Positions 57,400 through 64,000 of a stretch of DNA of 64,000 nt are shown piece by piece; the first letter of the stretch is position 1, and every line of letters begins with the position of its first letter. The position numbers and the translations under genes are program-made. Under the pieces are notes generated by a model. The model was not told where the DNA came from and did no database searches. It saw only the letters and a program-made list of their open reading frames with translations. The stretch comes from Chamaecyparis obtusa (taxonomy: Eukaryota; Streptophyta; Pinopsida; Cupressales; Cupressaceae): positions 1,695,001-1,759,000 of the forward strand of contig BSBK01007029.1 of assembly GCA_027943335.1 (NCBI GenBank), read 5' to 3'.

Positions 57400-60300
57400 C
57401 TTATAAATAAACTCACATTCAGAAATATTTGATTGAACAATTAATTCACAATCTGTGCCAAAATTCCCATAACTGAGGTCAAATTAAACAACATAAACTC
57501 AAAACGCAACCAAAATCTTCCTAGAACTAATTTAATATGCATGACAAATAAAAAAAAATGACATGATTATCAATTTGCATCAAATTGAGCATAAGGGATC
57601 GTTTTGTACCAAATTCTTACAAAAAGTTTCTCAACATGCACAGTAAATTTGGAAAAGTCATTTAACAATTAAAATACACTAGCTTCCCTAGACACTACAA
57701 ATTCAATGATTTCATTTACAATTCCTATGTAATTCTCTCATTTATTCATTTGAACAAAAATATTCTCAAAAACTACCCTAAATGTACACAATATTTAAAA
57801 GAAACATTATAAATACTAAAATCAATATACATGACCATCTCCGTGGAAACTGTCAAAGAGGTGGAGCCCAAATTGTTATCCCATTGTATTTTCACTGGAC
57901 ATCCAGTTTCAAATGCCCACAATGACATACCAGCGCCTGAGCATGTGGTGCAGCAGTGTTCCTGCAGTTGGAGTGCTATCCGTACAGTTGATTGGACAGG
58001 AGTGCTTTCATTAGAAATTTAAGTCCCATGGTTGAACATGTTGGTCCCTAGAGGACGATTGTATAGAGTGTGAGCCCCAAAACCAAACACTCACTAATTA
58101 ATCTAGAAAAAGCCATTTCCATAGAAAACACAAAGTGAACAGTTTAAATTAAAATTTATGGAAAATTTAGCATACGTGAGGTGAAATTTCTTAACAAATA
58201 TAATAAAAAAACAAACAAATTGGTAACTGTGCAAAACCATTAAAAAAAGCACAATGTCCCTACAACCTATAAATTCAACAACACACCATTCCACACCAAA
58301 TGACTGTATACGAGATCAAATTTTACTGAAGATTTCCAAAAATAAAATCTAAATACACCACATTATATGAGAGCAAAAATTAAAAAAACATTAAAATCGA
58401 CCTGATTTTACCTAGAATTAGAAAATATATTTCCTAATCCACAGCAAATTTACCGTACATGAGGAAAAGTTGTACCAAAATCTTTCCAAACTACTCAGTA
58501 CGCATAAAATTAAAAATAATCATAAAAATCCACTGGCACTCCCTAAAAATCACAAACTTAATATATAATTCTTAATAATAATCTATGCTAAATCCCTTGC
58601 AGAGGAAATCAAAGTAGGCACTCTTATTAAAAATTACCACATGCATGCCAAAAAAATATAACTATTAGGACCATATAAAGAACTACATTCCCTAGAAACT
58701 GCATATTCAACAACAGAACTACGAATCTACATCAAATTGACCATATAGGACGGTCGATCAATCATCAAACCATATTTTTCCCAACAACTACTCAAAGCTC
58801 ATGTCCAATTCAAAAAAGTTCATAAAAACATGAAGATCACCCAACTTGCCCTAGAAAACAAAATTCAACAAAATTAGAAAACCTGAGCTAAATACCTCTG
58901 TACAAGATCAAAACAACCCAAAATCTTCACAAAAACTAGTCAACATGAAAATAAAATTAGAGAAAGAGGTCCCAAAAACCACAAATTCAACAGTAAGGTT
59001 ACCATGTTGCGGTTGAAACAAAACAATTGCATAAGAAATACAAACCGACTCTCACTAGAAATAACAAATTTTTCAATATAATTTGCAATGCATGCCAAAA
59101 CAGAACCAGAACCTTACAAAGAATTAATCAATCCAATTTTAGAAGGCTGAGAGAAAAATAAATAATATCTTGCCAGAAACCATAAATTCAAAAGCAATTT
59201 TGCCAATCCATAGCAAATAAATCATCCGTAAGATAAAATTGAACCATAACTTTTGGCAAAATTTCCTCAATTGCCCAACAGAAAATGGCAAAAAAAAAAT
59301 TGAAAACCATTTATCTCTGTGCAAACCACAGATTTATATGAGGCAATTCTTAAAAAAATACTCCCAATAAATACAAAAGTTAAATTATTAGAAAAGAGAG
59401 TACAAAATCAACTAATATGTTCCGCAAGTTTGGACACAAATTACCAATCCATGGAAAATTAACCGTAAATGAGGGAAAATATCCAGCCAAAATCATCCAA
59501 AAATTACTCGATATACATGTGAAAAAAATTGTATGCTACAGAACATGGAAATCGCTGAGCTTGACAACAATTACTGTCTACGCATCATACTCGACCCAAC
59601 TCTTATCAATATCTCAGTTATAATTAAATAGGGATGCAAAATAATCCCTAGAACCAGCAATTCAAAAAAGAAAAGCCAACCCTCAGCAAATTAAACCAAA
59701 AATATTTCCAATAACTACTATATACACATCAAATTAAAAAAACGCCTGCAAAATCACCTGACTTTCCCTCGAATCCTATGCTCAGAAATAATTTACCAAT
59801 CCGCGGAAATTTAACTGTAAGTGACGGCAAATTGGCTCAAAATCTTCACAATAATTAATCAATACAAGCATCAATCAAGAACACGCTACATAAAACAGGA
59901 AAGTCAACTAAGTTTTCCATAAATTACTGTCATAAGCTTCATATTAGATCCAAATCCTCTCAAGAATTTAATCAATTCAGATACCCGCTTTCAAAAACAG
60001 GCTAAAAAATCAACTAAAATTTCATTAAAACCACAAATCCAAAAATAAACTACCAATCAAAAGCAAAATAACTGCGCTTGAGATCAAATTCATCCTAAAC
60101 CTTCCAACAAGTACTCTATACACACGTCATTTTTTTCAAAAAAAGCTGCGAAATCAACTAATATTTTCTAGAAAATGCAAATCCAATAACAAATCACCAA
60201 CCCACAGCAAATTAACTGTGCATGAAGTCAAAATTCAGCAAAACTAATTCCAGGAATACTCAACATAAGCAACAAATTATATAAAGTTGCATAAAACATT

Positions 60301-60440
60301 AAAATCAACTGAATTTCTCTAGAAACCATGAATTTATGCGGGGAAGAAAATCTCACTGATCGTCAAACTTTGAAATATCTCAACAAACGCAAAGAATCCT
60401 CTAATCTGCGCTTTGCTAATCCACGCGAAGTAAACTTTGC
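57400..60440. repeat. Strongly diverged tandem array, about 145-160 bp spacing
   Basis: A recognisable phrase of the form 'ttaccaatccacagcaaattaac' followed by 'cgtacatgagg' recurs in diverged form near 58434, 59200, 59443, 59680, 59792, 60045 and 60198. Weaker versions occur near 57440, 57571, 58158, 58286, 58577, 58720 and 58877. Most neighbouring copies are 140-160 bp apart, some spacings being larger or smaller. Between anchors other phrases also recur in order ('ccctagaaaccacaaattcaa', 'aaaatcttcacaa'). A similar phrase at 60405 lies in the presumed first exon. Confidence 0.6.
57831..58060. other. Less AT-rich island interrupting the array
   Basis: This stretch is richer in G+C than its neighbours and does not show the array phrases. 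An open frame on the plus strand (57831-58022, 63 codons) matches nothing that I recognise. It may be a small insertion. Confidence 0.35.
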
Positions 60441-60680
60441 TGTGACGAAATGAGGGTTTCAATCTCTATATTCAAAAAAACACAATTTAAGGTCCCGTAC
60501 ACGTCGAACAACTCATAGCGAAACCGGTTGAGCTAGTAATAATTTGCGTATTGGATTAGATAAAACTGGTGATTGCCGGTGTCCTCACTGCTTTAAATGA
60601 AGGTTTAAATATTCTTTTTAGATCCTTCATTTTGAAGCCGGATTAAAAGTGGCGTTATATTATATATTTCTTTTATATTT
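60357..60680 (-). promoter_or_regulatory. Candidate promoter and first non-coding exon of ATI
   Basis: On the minus strand a TATA-like stretch (ATATATAATATAA) lies at about 60657-60670. It is followed by less AT-rich sequence containing GAAACCCTCATTTCGTCACAG at about 60440-60460 and a possible donor at 60357. This is the only part upstream of the gene that looks like a promoter-plus-leader. There is no direct proof of transcription. Confidence 0.3.
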
Positions 60681-60689
60681 TAGTGCCAG

Positions 60690-62570
60690 CGTAATTATAT
60701 GGACAACTTGATGCCAGCGTAAATTAAATTAATAAAAGGAGAATAATTCAACAAAACATAGCTTTAATCAATTTGTGTAAAAATTTGTTCGTATATTTTG
60801 TGTAGTTTATCTTTTAAGTAGTACCAGTTTTTTTTCCTGACTAGGTAGGTGCAGGTTCATTTGGGGTGACACTTTTTTTAGCATGGTTTATGTGTCATGC
60901 AAGAAAGGGATATAGCTTTAATGAGGGGGAAGCTTGAGATGTGGATATGCTATCAAAGTACATAGTAAAATAAAATAAAATAAGGTTTTGGTTTTATCAA
61001 GGGGCTTTATAAAATTTAAGCAGCTGGTGTTATGAGATATTTTATAATATTTCAAAGTTGATAGTCTTATGAATTTAGTAGTTCAGCTCAAAAGATTAAG
61101 TTCTAAAAATTAAGGATATGGTGGTCTTATAGGATTGCTATTTTCTAATGAAAGATTCTAAATAATCTGTAGCATAATATTTTTTTTAATTTTGTGGCAC
61201 CTCCCACTTCATGAAAATAGATCTTGAAGCCCCTCTCATAAGACCTTATCTTAAAAGAGTCAATAAGAATTTTATATATTTTGATTCTATTAAGTATGCA
61301 AATATTGTAGCATTATTTTGTAATTTGTTTATAAAGAAAAGCATTAAGAAAATGAGTATTTTTATCATCAAAATAAATAGTTAAAAGTTAATAGGTTGAT
61401 CATTGTCTCTTGAATTTTAGTTAGTCTTGTGAACATTAAAATTTCTATATTGTATATATCTTATTGACATACAAATCTATTTTCATTTATAAATAACTTC
61501 ACATGCCAAAGTCATTCTACAATTCACTTGGTAAAAACATAAAATAGTGATAATAATGGGATTACAAGTTTGAGTTCTATAGTAATTATTTTATTAGGGG
61601 TTGTATGTTAATTAAATGGTTCTCCTAAAATAATATTTATTAACATTTTTTTGTGATTTTTAATTGAATCTCAAAAATCAAATAAAAATCCACTTTTCAA
61701 GAAATATAAAAGCCGTAAGTTATTTTTTAGAAAATAGTATTTATTAAAAAATATTTCATAGTTTTGTTTGATTTTTGACATAAAAAGGCTTACTCCCTTA
61801 ACCATAATACACCATCCAAGCAATTCTTGAAAAATAATGCTCATTACAATTTTGTATTTTTTTATTAGAGCCTGTATAATCATGTAAATTAAAAGCATTC
61901 TATAAAATAAAAATGTTAATTTCCTCGTATTGTCAAGCTAAAAAGAACAATGAATAATACTTGTTTTGGATCACAGAAGCACACAAATGACTTTGCTCCA
62001 TTGTTTTTTTCTTTGATTTGTTCGGTTGTGTAGTTTGTAAGTTCGTGGTGCCCATGCATATGAGACAAGTTAAGATAAAAATCCATTGACACACAATCGT
62101 ATGTGAGATTTTCCTTCTATGATAGCACAAGTTGATGACTCAAATTCATTTAAAAAAAGTTTGACATTAAGTGTGAAACAACTAGGTAAGAGTTGTCCTC
62201 ACTACGAAATTTTAGATATTGCATGATGCGTGATGCACACACAAGCTCTTTCTCATCAAGTTTTTTTGGGGTAGATTCATTATACTTGAAGGAATCTCAT
62301 GTCTTCATATCGCAACTCTTTGCAAAGTTAAAAATAGGTTTTGGAAAAAAGGGAATATCAATTTAAATTTTAAAAATAAATTTTGAAAAAAGGGAGTAGC
62401 AGTTGTTTATTAGAAAAATGATACATAACTTTATCAAATTATTCTCCCTTCTTTTTATTTGCCTTTTTTTTTTTCTTTCAAATTTTAATTTATTTTTGTC
62501 GGTGACATTTATTTATTAGTAGTAAATAAAAGATTCATTACATAATATATAACTTAAAAATAAAATCTCT
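60690..62570. other. AT-rich intergenic sequence
   Basis: Nothing recognisable was found on either strand. Open frames are short and AT-driven. Confidence 0.5.
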
Positions 62571-63655
62571 ACTGAAACACCCTACCCCCTCTGTCTATCC
62601 TCACCACCTGACATAGAACAAAATCTAGAGCCCGTTTTCCACCAATGTACATATAGCTTCATAACAAAATAAAATTGGGCTTGAAACACAAGCGATCATA
62701 CAAAAACCTAGTGAATATTTGAAAATAGAATAAAAATTGGGTGATGACCACCCATGCTCAGCTCTAACAATTGTGCTCATGTCCATGAACCATGCTACAC
62801 CTACATCCATGACAACCTTGACCTTTGAGACATGATTTCCCTCTAGTAGTCAACCAATTTGGACTTTAAACAACTCTTTTCCATATGCTCCTTGGGCACT
62901 CAAATGACCACCACTAATTCCTAGTTGTGGCCATAGTCCACTATATAGCCCCAATACTTTTTACCTTTTGCTCTCTACTCAAATTCGTTGTCCAATGCCC
63001 TGCAAAAAAGAAATAGATGCACATGTCGAGGAAACCTGGGCATACCAATTCAATCCCCTCTAGCCACAACAAAACTATTGTCGAGTTCTGCCAATGCCAA
63101 TATTTCATCAAGTCCAACCCTCCATTCCGCATGGACATAGTGCTCAACAACCCTTTTCACTTCGGCTCTCGAACCAAATTCCAAACCCCGGCACAAAACA
63201 TGGAAGAGATGTATGTATTGGTCTTGTACTTGAATTTTGACACCACAAAGTGATTACCAAACAAAGCTTACACTAGAATGAGGAAGAATGGATCATCGGT
63301 TGCAAATAAAGTTTTTAGCCTCGCCTAAGAAATTGGTCCCCAAAATTACATTTGTTGTTTGGTAGATTTGAAACTGAAGTTTTCTTTTGTTGTGCAGAAA
63401 CCACCTTGCCTTGTTGAGACCTCAACACTAAACTTAAAACATACACCACTATTAAAATAGGCAAGAACTATCTCAAATAACACATAAGTATTGTCATGCA
63501 ATAAATTATCTACCAAAAAAATCAAGGCAATGCTCTGGTTCAAACGTGTGTGACGTCAACCCAAATCAGTTGTGGTACACCAACATACAAATTCATCATG
63601 ACCATCTTTTATAAACTACACAAAAACCTTTTCCAAATTTGATCTAAATTTGTCC
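62571..63655 (-). other. Coding-like but unidentified sequence
   Basis: The composition is less AT-rich and several frames are partly open (for example 63150-62941 minus). Its position downstream of an RNase H remnant on the same strand suggests the tail of a decayed LINE-type element or of a captured gene. No motif supports either. Confidence 0.25.
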
Positions 63656-63837
63656 ATAAAGGACACTATTATTTTTTACAAGGAGTCTGCTAAGCAATTA
63701 CCCTCCCTATATATATGTGGATAACTTAAAATATTTTGAAAATGCAAGTTTATTTTGAATAACATTGATCACTTTTTCAAGTTGCCACACTTGTGCATGC
63801 CCATTCGCAATTGCATTCACTATCACTTGTGAATCCC
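63656..63837 (-). pseudogene. RNase H remnant of the plant RVT_3 type
   Basis: The minus strand reads IGDSQVIVNAIANGHAQVWQLEKV and, after a frame change, YREGNCLADSL. The D-S-Q-x-V and R-E-G-N-x-x-AD motifs are typical of the RNase H domain at the end of plant LINE polyproteins and their domesticated relatives. The front half is cut off at 63838, where an LTR begins. Confidence 0.6.
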
Positions 63838-64000
63838 CTATTAAAATGGAAAGATAAGGGACTGAGAGGGGAGGTGTGAATCAGTGCCCTCAAAAACTTC
63901 TAACTGAATAGTCAATCTGCAAATAGTAGTATCTAATATGTCCAAATGAACCCATTGTTTGCAACATTTGTTCAATTGACTTGGTAAATGTAAAGTGCAT
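63838..64000 (+). repeat. LTR edge, cut by the window end
   Basis: TATTAAAATGGAAAGATAAGGGACTGAGAGG followed by a GTGAATCAGT phrase parallels the first 60 bases of the solo LTR at 23065 (TGTTAGAAAG ... ACTGAGAGG, G-run, TGAATCAGT). The first bases are mutated. It appears to interrupt the RNase H remnant on its left. Confidence 0.5.

Overview
The window looks like nuclear DNA of a large-genome seed plant, most likely a gymnosperm such as a conifer. The reasons are a very AT-rich background, dense old LTR retrotransposons, several of them nested, and one ordinary plant gene with a 17.6 kb intron packed with retroelements. The species cannot be named from this sequence.

Only one host gene is supported. 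It is an ATG8-interacting protein (ATI1/ATI2-like) on the minus strand. Coding exon 1 is 56205-55195 and coding exon 2 is 37624-37532. They are joined by a GT-AG phase-0 intron of 17,570 bp. A likely leader intron (about 60356-56287) and a likely promoter and first non-coding exon (about 60360-60680) lie upstream.

Layout. 1601-5256: a chromovirus-type Gypsy element (minus, TSD GAGTT) that keeps gag and a protease scrap but no RT, RNase H or integrase. 5680-7460: leader repeats and a broken gag of another Gypsy element. 9755-12342: pol fragment, hairpin-unit repeats and 3' LTR of a truncated Copia element. 12398 to about 16850: a second truncated Copia element. 16880-31460: a badly decayed Gypsy element (plus strand). 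It is split by a nearly complete chromodomain Gypsy element at 18439-25835 (minus, TSD AATAT), which is itself split by a solo LTR at 23065-24236 (TSD TATGC). 31460-37100: mostly unidentified, with a 14-residue tandem repeat and a coding-like open stretch.

37100-60680: the ATI gene. Its large intron holds a large non-autonomous LTR element at 42057-52576 (minus, TSD ATTAT). That element carries a second non-autonomous LTR element at 46924-50899 (plus, TSD ACGCT), plus a probable solo LTR at 52867-54397. The inner element contains a striking 227-bp hairpin with 105-bp arms and one mismatch. Each arm carries a hammerhead-ribozyme-like core (CTGATGA, an 8-bp stem, GAAAC). The leader intron contains a 3 kb array of strongly diverged repeats spaced about 145-160 bp apart. 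60680-64000: non-coding sequence, an RNase H remnant of a LINE-type element, and an LTR edge cut by the window end.

The most unusual items are the hairpin with its paired hammerhead-like cores, the retroelement-laden ATI introns, and the two pol-less LTR elements. TSDs, LTR pairs, splice phase and motifs were read by eye; no database search was run.
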